From: Pirellulaceae bacterium
GTDB lineage: Bacteria > Planctomycetota > Planctomycetia > Pirellulales > Pirellulaceae
Reading direction: 5' to 3'
Length of the DNA: 64,000 nt
Assembly (NCBI GenBank): GCA_023382975.1
Contig: JAHDXO010000020.1
Location: 1-64,000, forward strand
A program made the position numbers and the translations under genes. The stretch's first letter is position 1, and each line of letters starts with the position of its first letter. Below, piece by piece: positions 1 through 8,283 of the stretch. The notes beneath the pieces are model-generated. The model saw only the letters and a program-made list of their open reading frames with translations, made no database searches and had not been told where the DNA came from.

Positions 1-30
1 CTTTACTCACTAACTCGAACACATCGAAAC

Positions 31-792
31 TCAACGTCCCGCTGAACCAGAACACATCTGATAGTAAGTACGTTCTTCGACGCGGCCGTGAGCATGTTCG
101 CTCGTCTCGTGCTGACGGCAGTCAACATCGGCGAAATCGTTTTCCATGTGTCTGCTGAACTCATCCTTGGCGGCTTCGTGCAACTGCGTCTGATTCCCCT
201 TGAGTCCGATCACATAGTCTCCACCTCCGTCGTGAATTTGGCGAACGATCTTTTTCTGACAGCCCATGGCATCAATCGTAACGATCGCCCCCGTGAGATC
301 CAAAATCTCCAGTAATTTCGGGATTGCCGTGATCTCGTTGCTCTTTTGATCGACTGCCTCCTGACCCAACAGAACGTGGTTCTCGACGGCCCAAGCACTC
401 ACCAAGTGCAACGCTTTCCTTCCAGAGCGAGTGTCGAAGGAATGCCTCAGTGTCTTGCCATCAATGGCGATGATCTGCCCGTCCGTAGCCTCGCAGAGAG
501 CGGCCGTCCAGTTGAGAAAACAAGTACGAAATTGGTCCGGCTTGATTCGAGCGATGACACGGCGAATGCAGTCCTCTGACGGCAACCCAAAGGGTAGTTT
601 CAAAAATGTGGACAACCACGCCTCGTGGGCTTGAGCCCAGGTGAAGATATCCGCCCACCCTTCCGCACCACACAGAACCGCCAGAATCGAAATCGTAACG
701 ATATCCACCAACTGGTGTCTCTTGTTCAACGTGAAGATCCGAGGATCCTCCAGTTCTTCAAAATAGTCCACGATACAGACGTTGGTCTCCAT
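31..792 (-). pseudogene. ISAs1-family transposase, C-terminally truncated
   Basis: A 253-residue reading frame resembling ISAs1-family (H-repeat type) DDE transposases. The N-terminus has the YFxxLxDPR-type associated domain (residues about 8-25). The three catalytic blocks are visible: IAIDGKTLRHSF (first Asp), TIDAMGCQKK (second Asp) and HGRVEERTYY (Glu). Family members are usually near 370 residues; here the frame ends just after the Glu block with an unrelated tail, so about a third is missing, by frameshift, deletion or a break near the window edge. The start has a strong Shine-Dalgarno (AGGAGG at 801-806 on the complement) at normal spacing. I could not identify terminal inverted repeats. 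It was probably mobile once and is inactive now. Confidence 0.8.
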
Positions 793-1431
793 CTGGCAAA
801 CCTCCTGGGAAGACGTTCCATTTGTTCATCACAAACCAAGAACTTCTACCGCCCGTCGTGCCGCCAGAATACCCCCGCAAATTGTGGTGCTAGCATAGTG
901 CGCCCGCCGTGGGGAGGAAACGGTTCCAGGCGAACGGACAGCTTGGCGACGATCCGCCGCACAATGGTCAGCCCAGCTGTCGGAAGGCTTCGATAAACAG
1001 CCACCCAAGCCGGTCAGGAAATGTCGACCAGCCTGGCCGCTCCGGCGGCCGGCGACTGGGAGTATCGAAGGCATGAGGGCTTATTCGGCAGTTGTGTGTT
1101 GTGTGGGCTCCGCCACGATATTGGGCGATGGGATGTGGGCGGATGGGGCCAGCATCTGGGGGGTGATGAGCCATTTCATCCGGCCTCGGAGATGCCGGAC
1201 CACGTGCGATGCCGGGCCATGTGGGTTGCTGGGTTACGTGGGATGCTGGGCTACGTGTCCATCTGAAGACGTTGTTGAATACCCCTGTCATGCCTCAGAA
1301 AAACGCACGTCTTCGGCGGGTTGAACTTTCCCAGCCAGAGAAAGCCGGGTTTCGGGACAAAAAATGGCCCGGTGGCGTGCGAAACCGTCGGGCCTTTTGG
1401 GCGATTGCCGTTGACGGTGACGGCTCGGTCG
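793..1431. other. Gene-poor region between transposase and ArdC remnant
   Basis: About 640 bases without a convincing gene. The frames here are short, low-complexity and overlap one another on both strands. The only structure I see is a four-unit 17-base tandem repeat at 1191-1258. The part next to the transposase probably contains the IS end, but I could not define it. Confidence 0.5.
1191..1258. repeat. Four 17-bp imperfect tandem repeats
   Basis: Four consecutive 17-base units, each a variant of GATGCYGGGCYACGTGG, start at 1191, 1208, 1225 and 1242. The differences between units are mostly C/T transitions, so the array is old or evolving by point change. There is no spacer between units, which excludes a CRISPR array. 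No reading frame here looks real. Confidence 0.75.
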
Positions 1432-1788
1432 TCATGCGCACAGATGACAGCGGCCGTGTTGGTCCGGCGTCTGAAGCCGATTCCGGCCGACCGTGCCATA
1501 CTTCGCATGGTCGAATTCACCCGCCAGGACGCGGCGAATGATGGTCTCCGCCTGGTCGTAGGTCATCCAGGAGAACGTCAAGGACTCGATTTGCACGTAG
1601 TGGTCGCCGTCCGCCCGGAGAACGCCGTATTCCTGAGCACCGTCGGCGCAGGTCGCGTCGTTGACGAATACGTAGTCGTCCAGCCGAAAGCCGCTGCAGC
1701 CGCACGAGGTACACTGGGTGAGTTGCTCGGCGAGCCACCCGGCGCTTTCGGCCGGAACGATGGACCAGATTCGCTTGCTATGCAACAT
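1432..1788 (-). CDS. Conserved small protein downstream of ArdC remnant
   Basis: A 118-residue protein I cannot assign to a named family. It begins MLHSKRIWSIVPAESA, contains a CTSCGC cysteine cluster near residue 30, and continues with alternating acidic and aromatic stretches (for example YVQIESLTFSWMTYDQAE), so it looks like a folded cytoplasmic protein with no signal peptide or membrane segment. The start is well supported by AGGAGG (complement of 1798-1803) about 9 bases upstream. The start overlaps the 3' end of the ArdC-like remnant by 11 bases, suggesting translational coupling in the ancestral operon. I infer that it belongs to the same plasmid- or element-derived cargo. The frame itself is intact. 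Confidence 0.6.
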   Translation of the reverse strand: MLHSKRIWSIVPAESAGWLAEQLTQCTSCGCSGFRLDDYVFVNDATCADGAQEYGVLRADGDHYVQIESLTFSWMTYDQAETIIRRVLAGEFDHAKYGTVGRNRLQTPDQHGRCHLCA

Positions 1789-2178
1789 GGCGATGTTCCT
1801 CCTGCTGGCTGTTGTTCGACTCGTCCTGCAACTGGGCGATCAGCGTGGCCGCTGTCTTCTGGATCATGTCCAGCGAATCGCTCAGCGTCTGGGTGTTGCC
1901 GCGGTACAGTTGGATGTAGTCGGCGCTGCGGGTGGTGGTTTCCAGGCCGCCCGGAAACCGTACAGACAGCGGACTTTGCTGTCGGCGTCCCCCGGCTGGT
2001 CGGCATCCGCTTCGTCCCAGCGCTTGCGGCCGATGATCGGCGCAAGGATCAGGATGCCCTGTTCGCCTTTCCGGACCCCATGACAGAATCTCCACAACGA
2101 ACCGCTTCCGGCATCAGCGGCTGGTGAATCGAAAAACGGGCCTGCCGGCGGGTGCGAACGAGGGCACCTGACGGTCAA
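1778..2178 (-). pseudogene. ArdC-like antirestriction protein remnant with internal deletion
   Basis: Two minus-strand frames carry the ends of one ArdC-type protein. The first (1882-2178) contains GVRKGEQGILILAPIIGR and a following CLYGFRA, the pattern of the ArdC N-terminal single-stranded-DNA-binding domain. The second (to 1778) contains GLETTTRSADYIQLYRGN and IQKTAATLIAQLQ, the pattern of the C-terminal helices. The segment that normally lies between them, including the HExxH metallopeptidase motif, is absent, and the two halves are in different frames. The gene has therefore lost its catalytic core by deletion plus frameshift near 1935-1950. ArdC proteins protect incoming plasmid DNA against restriction, so this points to an old conjugative or integrative element. 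Confidence 0.6.
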
Positions 2179-2306
2179 GGGCCATGCCGCGCGGGGAACT
2201 GATCGACCCGATCGAGGCGGCGTTTGCCATCGTAAGCAAATACCTTCGAACCGAGCGAAGCCGGGCCTTGATCGTAAGCTTGCGAAATGCTGCCGATGCC
2301 AGCATG

Positions 2307-2401
2307 GTAGCCGAAGTCGTGAGACTTCGGATTCGGCAGTTTCCCTCCGAATTCTCGCGAATTCGGCTACATGGTCTCCGAATTCTCACGAATTCGGCTA
2401 C
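2307..2401. repeat. Three tandem hairpin repeats (REP-like)
   Basis: Three short palindromes of the same design lie within 95 bases: CCGAAGTC-GTGA-GACTTCGG at 2311-2330, CCGAATTC-TCGC-GAATTCGG at 2347-2366 and CCGAATTC-TCAC-GAATTCGG at 2378-2397. Each has an 8-bp perfect stem and a 4-base loop. A GTAG precedes the first copy and its complement-like CTAC follows the second and third, so the first copy is inverted relative to the others. The first stem differs from the others by a compensated pair of changes. They lie 3' of the ABC-F gene (minus strand) and may act as terminator or REP-type elements. Confidence 0.75.
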
Positions 2402-2460
2402 CAGGTTGCGATCAAGGCCCGAAGCCGAGGTGAACGGAACACGCCGAGTGCGCATTCTGG

Positions 2461-4377
2461 TCAGTTGTTCATTTCGGCGGCTTCTTCCCAGTGTTCGTAG
2501 AGCGTGGCGAGTTCCTGCTTGGTCTGTTCCAGTTCGGCGGTGGTCTGCTTGACTCGCCGCCCGTCGCGCAGCACTTCGGGGTCGGCCAGCGCGGCGTGCA
2601 GGCTCTCGATGCGGTCTTCCCGCTGGTGGATGTCCGCCTCGATGTCCGCCAGCTTGCGATAGGGAAATTTGCGCTTCCGGCGCGGACTGCTGTCCTTGTC
2701 CGCCGACGCGGATTTGCCACCCCGGGACGGGGAACGCGGCGGCTGAGCACCGGAGGATTGTCCGTCGTCCTGGACCGTTGCCTGCCGCGCCAGATGCTGG
2801 TACGTGTCGTAGTTGCCGTCGATCACACGGAATCGTCCGGGCTCGACGACCAGCAAATGATCGGCCACCTGGTTCAGGAAGTAGCGGTCGTGGCTGACAA
2901 ACAAGACCGTGCCGTCAAAGGCGAGCAGCGCGCGTTCCAAAGCGTCCCGCGCCCAAAGATCCAGATGATTCGTCGGCTCGTCCAGGACCAGGACGTTCGC
3001 GTCCAGCGCCGCCAGCATCGCCAACGCCGTGCGGTTCCGCTCGCCGCCGCTCAACTGGCCGACGCGTTGGAACACCATGTCGCCCGTGATGCCGAAACGG
3101 GCCAGCAGATCGCGCCGTTGTTGCTCGACGAACTCCTTGTGCGGCGGGCGGATGGCGTCGACAACTTCCGAATTCTCGTCCAGACAACGCAGTTGCTGGT
3201 CGAAATAGCCGACGCGAACGCCGCTGCCCAGCACGACGCGACCGGAGTCCATCGGGGATTCGCCCAGCAGACACCGCAGCAAGGTCGTCTTGCCCGACCC
3301 GTTCGGGCCGAGGATGCCCCATTTCTCGCCCCGCAGGATGTCGAACGTCAAGTCCTGGAACAGCGGCTGCTGGAAGGCTTTCGACAGCCGTTCGACTCGC
3401 ATCACGATGTCGCCGGTGCGACTGGCCGGGGTGAACCGCATCGGCGGCGCGGCGATCTCGCGCGGCGGCTCGACCGGCTCGATCCGTTCCAGTTTCTTCC
3501 GCCGGTCCTCGGCCTGCGCGTGCTTCTGGCCGTACTGATTGCGACGGATGAAGTCCTCCATCTTGGCGATTTCGGTCTGCTGACGTTCGAACGTGCGCCG
3601 CTGGACCTCGAGCCGCTCGGCCTTCTGCCGCTGGTACGCCGAATAATTGCCGGGGTAGGAATCCACCGTGCCGCGGAACAGTTCGAGCGTGCGGGTGGTG
3701 ACTCGGTCCAGGAAATAGCGGTCGTGGCTGACCAGGATCAGCGCCTGCTGGGAAGCCAGCAGGTAGTCTTCGAGCCATTCGGTCGCTTGCAGGTCCAAGT
3801 GGTTGGACGGCTCGTCCAGCAGCAGCAGATCCGGTTGTTGCAGCAGCAGTTTGGCCAGCAGCAAGCGGTTCTGCTGTCCGCCGCTCAGTTGAACCACGGG
3901 CTGCTGAAACGATTCCGGCAGGAACCCCAAGCCGGTCAGCACCCGCTCGATCTTGTGATCCAGGTGGTAGGCATCGCGACGGTGGAGTTCCTGCTGCAAG
4001 TGGTCGAATCGTTGCCCCAGCCGCTGATGCTGAGCCGGATCGTCGGTCTTGCCGAGCTGTTCGGCGATCGCTTCGGCCTGTTCGGCCAGATCGATCAGTT
4101 CCCGCAATGCTTCGCGAGCCTCCTGCCACAGCGTCCGGTCCGCGAGAAACTCGGGCTGCTGTTCCAAAAAGCCCACGCTGGTGCCCGCCGCCAACTCGAC
4201 GGCTCCGGCGTCCGCGTCCTCGCGACCGGCCAAAATCTTCAGCAGAGTCGTCTTGCCCGTGCCATTCGGACCGACCAACGCGGCGCGCTCGCCCGCCCGC
4301 AGATCGAAACTGACGCTGGCCAAAACCGGCTCAGGCCCGTAGTGCTTGCGGATCTCGCGGACGGTTAATCGGATCAT
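2461..4377 (-). CDS. ABC-F family ATPase (Uup/YheS-like)
   Basis: A 638-residue soluble protein with two ABC ATPase domains and no membrane segments, so it belongs to the ABC-F group that acts on ribosomes (translation factors or antibiotic-resistance proteins), not to transporters. Domain 1 has GPNGTGKTT (Walker A), LSGGQQNR (signature) and LLLDEPSNHLDL (Walker B). A charged linker (about residues 240-310) follows. Domain 2 has GPNGSGKTT, LSGGERNR and VLVLDEPTNHLDL. The last 80 residues are highly charged and predicted coiled coil, as in Uup. Both ATPase sites look intact. It stands alone, with about 100 bases to the next gene upstream. Subfamily assignment is uncertain. Confidence 0.93.
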   Translation of the reverse strand: MIRLTVREIRKHYGPEPVLASVSFDLRAGERAALVGPNGTGKTTLLKILAGREDADAGAVELAAGTSVGFLEQQPEFLADRTLWQEAREALRELIDLAEQAEAIAEQLGKTDDPAQHQRLGQRFDHLQQELHRRDAYHLDHKIERVLTGLGFLPESFQQPVVQLSGGQQNRLLLAKLLLQQPDLLLLDEPSNHLDLQATEWLEDYLLASQQALILVSHDRYFLDRVTTRTLELFRGTVDSYPGNYSAYQRQKAERLEVQRRTFERQQTEIAKMEDFIRRNQYGQKHAQAEDRRKKLERIEPVEPPREIAAPPMRFTPASRTGDIVMRVERLSKAFQQPLFQDLTFDILRGEKWGILGPNGSGKTTLLRCLLGESPMDSGRVVLGSGVRVGYFDQQLRCLDENSEVVDAIRPPHKEFVEQQRRDLLARFGITGDMVFQRVGQLSGGERNRTALAMLAALDANVLVLDEPTNHLDLWARDALERALLAFDGTVLFVSHDRYFLNQVADHLLVVEPGRFRVIDGNYDTYQHLARQATVQDDGQSSGAQPPRSPSRGGKSASADKDSSPRRKRKFPYRKLADIEADIHQREDRIESLHAALADPEVLRDGRRVKQTTAELEQTKQELATLYEHWEEAAEMNN

Positions 4378-4485
4378 GCTGTCCCATTTTTTTCGTTGTC
4401 GACCGGTGGAATGCCTCGACTTGATTCCAGTTGCGTAACAGGATACCGAAGCCAGCGATTTCGCGCAAGAACCGGATCGCCATTT

Positions 4486-5574
4486 TCACCGAGTCTGCAA
4501 TGTCACTTGCGCGCCGCGATGGTTCAGGCTTGTTGAGAGCATTAGGGGCAGAGGCGGGGGAAGGGTCTCCGTCAGTCGGCGCTGCAAGACTTCGGCAGCC
4601 GCCGCGTCGGGCAGCAGCGCGAAGAGCGTCGGTCCCCAGGAACTTTGGCCGACGCCGCGGATGCCAAGAGCTCGGATGGATTCGACCAGCCGTTCAAGAT
4701 CCGGGCCGTTGTACGGTCCGCCTTGAATCGGCGCGAAGCATTGGCCGGCCAGACGCCCGTAGCGGTAGACGCTCTCGCTGAATTGCTCGAAGTCGCCGCA
4801 CGCGGCTGCGGGCAACATGACCAGTCGGAGCTCGTCGGTCAATCGCCGAGTCACCTCGTCCGGCACCGGCGGCAAATCTTCAAAAGCCTGTTGCTCGGCA
4901 GAGCCGGACAAGCCGCTGACCGCAGCGGGTTGGACAAGCAACACGCGCCAATCGGCTGGCAGATCCAGGCGGCAGTCCAACGGGGCGATCGCTTCGCCCG
5001 GCAGTTTGCCCCGCTCGACAATCAATCCGCCCAGGACAAATCCGTAGGTTCCCACGGCGGACCGCAGACCGCGCCCGACGCTCATCGCCAACTCGACGGC
5101 CGACGGCTCGCCGAGACCGAACAGTGCGTTCAGCCCCGCAGCGACCGACAGCGCCAACTGGGTTCCCGTGCCCAGACCGACGTGTTGCGGCGGCGCCGAC
5201 TCGATCGAGATGCAGCAGCACGGCGGAGCGGGCAAGTTGTGAAAGGCGGCCCAGCGGCTGGCGAATTCACCCACGCGGACGGCCAGCGACTGGCGGATTG
5301 TGGTCGCATCCGCTGGCGGCAGAAAATCGTCCGCCATCTCGAACCGGGTTTCGTAGCACTCGGCCCGGTCCAGTCGCAGTCGAACGGCGGGCCGGTCGAT
5401 CATCAGGCCGATGCCACCGTACTGCCGTCCTTCGTCGCGGCCGAACGACAGCAAGCCGAAATGCAGCCTGCTGGGCGCGACCACTCGCACCTGCCAGGAC
5501 GCTTTTGACGGTCGCCCGGGCGAGGCCCCCGCGTCGGTCGCCGACGCGGACGAATTTCCGTTCGCGTGGTTCAT
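4486..5574 (-). CDS. Beta-ribofuranosylaminobenzene 5'-phosphate synthase (GHMP fold)
   Basis: A 362-residue protein of the beta-RFAP synthase family. The enzyme joins phosphoribosyl pyrophosphate to 4-hydroxybenzoate or p-aminobenzoate as the first committed step in tetrahydromethanopterin synthesis. Family features are VVAPSRLHFGLL near residue 30, YGGIGLMID, and the GHMP-type glycine loop PPQHVGLGTGTQLALSVA. Later blocks include VGRGLRSAVGTYGFVLGG and GQSSWGPTLFAL. The start at 5574 overlaps the DUF447 stop in an ATGA arrangement, so the two are probably translationally coupled. The same frame stays open further upstream, but that part is the shadow of the DUF447 gene. In planctomycetes H4MPT serves C1 transfer and formaldehyde oxidation. 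Confidence 0.88.
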   Translation of the reverse strand: MNHANGNSSASATDAGASPGRPSKASWQVRVVAPSRLHFGLLSFGRDEGRQYGGIGLMIDRPAVRLRLDRAECYETRFEMADDFLPPADATTIRQSLAVRVGEFASRWAAFHNLPAPPCCCISIESAPPQHVGLGTGTQLALSVAAGLNALFGLGEPSAVELAMSVGRGLRSAVGTYGFVLGGLIVERGKLPGEAIAPLDCRLDLPADWRVLLVQPAAVSGLSGSAEQQAFEDLPPVPDEVTRRLTDELRLVMLPAAACGDFEQFSESVYRYGRLAGQCFAPIQGGPYNGPDLERLVESIRALGIRGVGQSSWGPTLFALLPDAAAAEVLQRRLTETLPPPLPLMLSTSLNHRGAQVTLQTR

Positions 5575-6167
5575 CGGCCTGCGTCCCCGCCTTCCGTTTG
5601 CCGGGCGTGCAGCGTTTCGCCCACGTATTGCTCCAGGAACTGAAACGCGCGCCGTTCCTGGGGCCCGGCCGTCTTGTCGATCAGGACGGCCAACCGGCGG
5701 AACTCGTCGACGATCTGCTCGGGGGGCAGGAATTCGATCCGCGTGACGAGAATCGACGCCTCGACGACGGCGTGTTTGGCCCGGTTGAAGCCGAAGAAGT
5801 CGCGGATGCGGCCGTGGGCGACCACTTGGCAGGCGATCGTGGTCCGTTCCGAGTGGTCGTCGAGCGAACGCACCTGGAATTCGTACCAGCGGCAGGCTTC
5901 GGCCAGGACGAAGCCTGCGACTTTCTTGGCCTTCGCCAACTTGGGTGGCGGATCGAGCCGATGAACGGCCGCGTGCGCCAGCATCTCGACGTCGTCCGTC
6001 ACATGCAGCACCCCCTGCCTCGTGCGTTTCAGATTCTGGTATGTGCGCGACGTCGTGTAGGGCCGCAGCACAAACTGCGTGATCCGTTCGTCGACCAGCG
6101 GTCCCATCGGCGAGATGTTCGCGGTGCCGTCCGCGTTGACCGTCGTGACAATTCCTTCCAAAATCAC
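5571..6167 (-). CDS. DUF447 family protein linked to H4MPT pathway
   Basis: A 198-residue protein of the DUF447 family, starting with GTG at 6167 (MILEGIVTTV). The family is known from archaea and from bacteria that carry the tetrahydromethanopterin C1 pathway, and it often lies beside the beta-RFAP synthase gene, as here. Recognisable blocks are NISPMGP near residue 18, the VLRPYTTSRTYQNL block, and GRIRDFFGFNRAKHAVVEASI in the middle. The fold is expected to resemble flavin-binding split barrels. The biochemical role is not established; a role in H4MPT cofactor synthesis is inferred from neighbourhood. It overlaps the next gene by four bases. Confidence 0.85.
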   Translation of the reverse strand: MILEGIVTTVNADGTANISPMGPLVDERITQFVLRPYTTSRTYQNLKRTRQGVLHVTDDVEMLAHAAVHRLDPPPKLAKAKKVAGFVLAEACRWYEFQVRSLDDHSERTTIACQVVAHGRIRDFFGFNRAKHAVVEASILVTRIEFLPPEQIVDEFRRLAVLIDKTAGPQERRAFQFLEQYVGETLHARQTEGGDAGR

Positions 6168-6197
6168 GTTGCACTCACCATTCGTTGTTGGCCGTTG

Positions 6198-7202
6198 TCA
6201 GGGAGCCAGTGGCTGCCAATAGATCTTGGCGTCCGCACCGCCGACCAGGATCGTTCGGCCATCGGGAAAGTATGCCAGCGAGTACAGGGCCTCGCGCGAC
6301 AACCGCTGCTCGAACACGGGCCGCAAATCTTCGGCGTTCCAGATCCGCAAGCGGCAATCGTCTCCGACCGCGGCCAACTGGCTGCCGTCGGGGGAAAAAA
6401 CGGCGCCGTACAGAGGATCGCGACGGCCGGGCAGCGTCGCTCGGCATCGACCGGTCCGCACGTCCCAGACGCGAATGGTAGCGTCCTGGCTGGCAGTGGC
6501 CAGCCAGCGCCCGTCGGGCGAGAAACCGCTGCGGTACACATCGCTAGTGTGGCCTTCCAGCACGCGACTGCTCTTATCGTCCAGCGACCACAGCCGCACC
6601 GTTTTATCGCGGCTGGCCGTGGCCAGCGTCTTGCCGTCGGGCGAAAACGCCACGCCGTACACGGGCATCGCATGGCCTTCGAGTTTGGCAAGTACCGTCA
6701 AGTCGGCCGCATCCCAGACGCGGCAGAGGGTATCGCCTCCGTCCCCGTTGCCGCCGACACTGGCCAGGCGTTTTCCGTCCGGCGAGAAGGCCACGCTGTA
6801 GACGGCGTCGCCGTGCCCTTGGACGGACGCGAGTTTGCGGCCTTCCGGTACGGACCAGCGAGTCACGAAACCGTCTCCGCTGCCCGCGACCAGTTGCTTT
6901 CCGTCCGGAGCGAAGACGGCCGAGTAGACCGGGCCGTCGTGCGGAAGTGTTGCCTGGGCCCGCCGCGTCCGCAGATCCCAGATCATCGCCGTGTCATCGC
7001 CGGATGCGGTGACGAGCCAGCGGCCATCGGCCGAACAATCGAGCTGGTAGATGTTGTCGTCGTGTCGGCCGAACACTTCCGCTTCGATGCTCGGGGACGC
7101 TTGGGCCGTCTCGTTCTCTGCGCCGACGGCGACGAACCAGGAAGCAAGCCAAATCGAAGCCGCAAGCAGCAAGCATGGCGGTCCGGGACGTAGCGTATGC
7201 AT
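6198..7202 (-). CDS. Secreted seven-bladed WD40 repeat protein
   Basis: A 334-residue protein with an N-terminal signal peptide (hydrophobic LLLAASIWLASWFVAVGA, cleavage likely after it) followed by seven WD40 repeats that fill the rest of the chain, for example VYSVAFSPDGKRLASVGG and VYGVAFSPDGKTLATASRDKTVRLW. Seven repeats fit one closed propeller with no extra catalytic domain. It should act outside the cytoplasmic membrane as a protein-binding scaffold. It lies 30 bases upstream of the DUF447 gene and 14 bases downstream of the YdjY-like gene, so it appears to be in one operon with them. A functional link to H4MPT metabolism is not evident. The partner is unknown. Confidence 0.9.
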   Translation of the reverse strand: MHTLRPGPPCLLLAASIWLASWFVAVGAENETAQASPSIEAEVFGRHDDNIYQLDCSADGRWLVTASGDDTAMIWDLRTRRAQATLPHDGPVYSAVFAPDGKQLVAGSGDGFVTRWSVPEGRKLASVQGHGDAVYSVAFSPDGKRLASVGGNGDGGDTLCRVWDAADLTVLAKLEGHAMPVYGVAFSPDGKTLATASRDKTVRLWSLDDKSSRVLEGHTSDVYRSGFSPDGRWLATASQDATIRVWDVRTGRCRATLPGRRDPLYGAVFSPDGSQLAAVGDDCRLRIWNAEDLRPVFEQRLSREALYSLAYFPDGRTILVGGADAKIYWQPLAP

Positions 7203-7216
7203 CGTGGCGTGATCCG

Positions 7217-7975
7217 TTATTCGGGAGTCGAGGCGATCGGCCGAATGCGGACGTAGACCTGCGTGCCGACGGGCGGAGCCTTCGACATATCGAAACGCAC
7301 TCGCGGTTTCGGATCATAGATCGGGAAGCGATTGTCGGCGATGATTCCGCCAGGGCAATCGCAGGGGCAGGCGATACAGCCGGTGCCGGCCTTGTGGATG
7401 GCCCCGCTGCCATGGAACACGAAGTGAGGCGTCCACGGCTTCTCGATTTCCTTGCCGTCGACCAATGCGACCTCGGTGACAAAATACTGGTAGGCGCGTT
7501 CGATCCACTTCCCGTCCTCACCCTGCCAGAACACCGACAGCACCACGGGATCGCCTTGCAGGTAGTCCTCGGGCTTCGTGTCGGCCTTCAGTCCACTCCG
7601 GTTGCGGCCCTCCTGAATGCTGTAATGCACCTTGGGCCGGCATCCGAGCTTCATCAAGCCCTCGAACACGGCCTCGGTCTCCACATCGACCAGGAACACG
7701 AAATACCCGGCCATCTTTGCGTCGCCGCCCGCCGCAGTTGCGCATCCGGCGAAAGCCTGCACCCGTTCACCGTATTCATTGATGCATGGCTTGTCCTCCG
7801 GGAACTGCACCTTTGCCGACAGGATCAGTTCCCCTCGCTGATGGTCGATGGCAACGGTGCCCGGTTCTGGCAACCGTAACGCACGCGGTGCTTCCGGTTC
7901 AGCCGATGCCGGCGTCGCCACAAGCAGGAGAAGAACGCCGGACAAGAGGATCGGGCCGATGAATCGTCGGGACAT
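7217..7975 (-). CDS. Secreted YdjY-like domain protein
   Basis: A 252-residue exported protein. I start it at 7975 (MSRRFIGP), because this gives a clean signal peptide (LLSGVLLLLVATPASA) where longer starts do not. The mature part contains CINEYGERVQAFAGC and a segment resembling YdjY-type domains (MAGYFVFLVDVETEAVFEGLMKLGCRPK). The C-terminal half has an unusual cysteine cluster, CIACPCDCPGG, which could bind a metal or iron-sulfur centre; this is inference. It is the first gene of the apparent four-gene operon running to the beta-RFAP synthase. The family is common in planctomycetes but its function is not known to me. Confidence 0.7.
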   Translation of the reverse strand: MSRRFIGPILLSGVLLLLVATPASAEPEAPRALRLPEPGTVAIDHQRGELILSAKVQFPEDKPCINEYGERVQAFAGCATAAGGDAKMAGYFVFLVDVETEAVFEGLMKLGCRPKVHYSIQEGRNRSGLKADTKPEDYLQGDPVVLSVFWQGEDGKWIERAYQYFVTEVALVDGKEIEKPWTPHFVFHGSGAIHKAGTGCIACPCDCPGGIIADNRFPIYDPKPRVRFDMSKAPPVGTQVYVRIRPIASTPE

Positions 7976-8283
7976 TGAACGCTTTCCTTTGAAAATGCGC
8001 GTTGTGCAGTAGATTGGTTGCCGTTGTGCCGTACCGTCGGCGTGGAGAACGCAACGTTGAATCGCATGCGATGCGACCATGTTACTGTAAGCCAGATCGC
8101 CCGTCGCGTCCAGCACCAACCAACGGGACATGACTTCCGTGTCCTGGCAAGAGGAAGGGGACGCCGGGCCAGGCCGGGCAGCTCTACGAAGGCTCCGCTG
8201 CGCTTCCCGTTGGCGCGAGGCGATCGTAAGATACACGGAATCCAAATCTGCTTCCCATCAGACATTCCCGAAGGAGTTCAAGC
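7976..8283. other. Divergent intergenic region
   Basis: About 308 bases between the divergently transcribed YdjY-like gene and the Tat flavoprotein gene. It must hold the promoters of both. I see a Shine-Dalgarno AAGGAG at 8271-8276 for the plus-strand gene and a palindromic AATCGCATGCGAT around 8056-8070, but no promoter I can defend. Confidence 0.4.

Noticed and set aside
1321-2127. 268-residue plus-strand frame
   Set aside because: It is antisense to the intact small protein and the ArdC remnant, and its text has no family pattern. The minus strand has the better evidence.
2491-4368. 625-residue plus-strand frame opposite the ABC-F gene
   Set aside because: It is a shadow of the ABC-F gene with Gln/Leu/Val-rich text; the minus strand has two full ATPase domains.
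5575-6174. Upstream extension of the beta-RFAP synthase frame
   Set aside because: The frame is open upstream of 5574, but this segment is a different frame of the DUF447 gene and is not homologous to the family.
7976-8283. Promoter-like TACAGT and TAAGAT hexamers
   Set aside because: The -35 partners are poor or at wrong spacing, so I do not call them.
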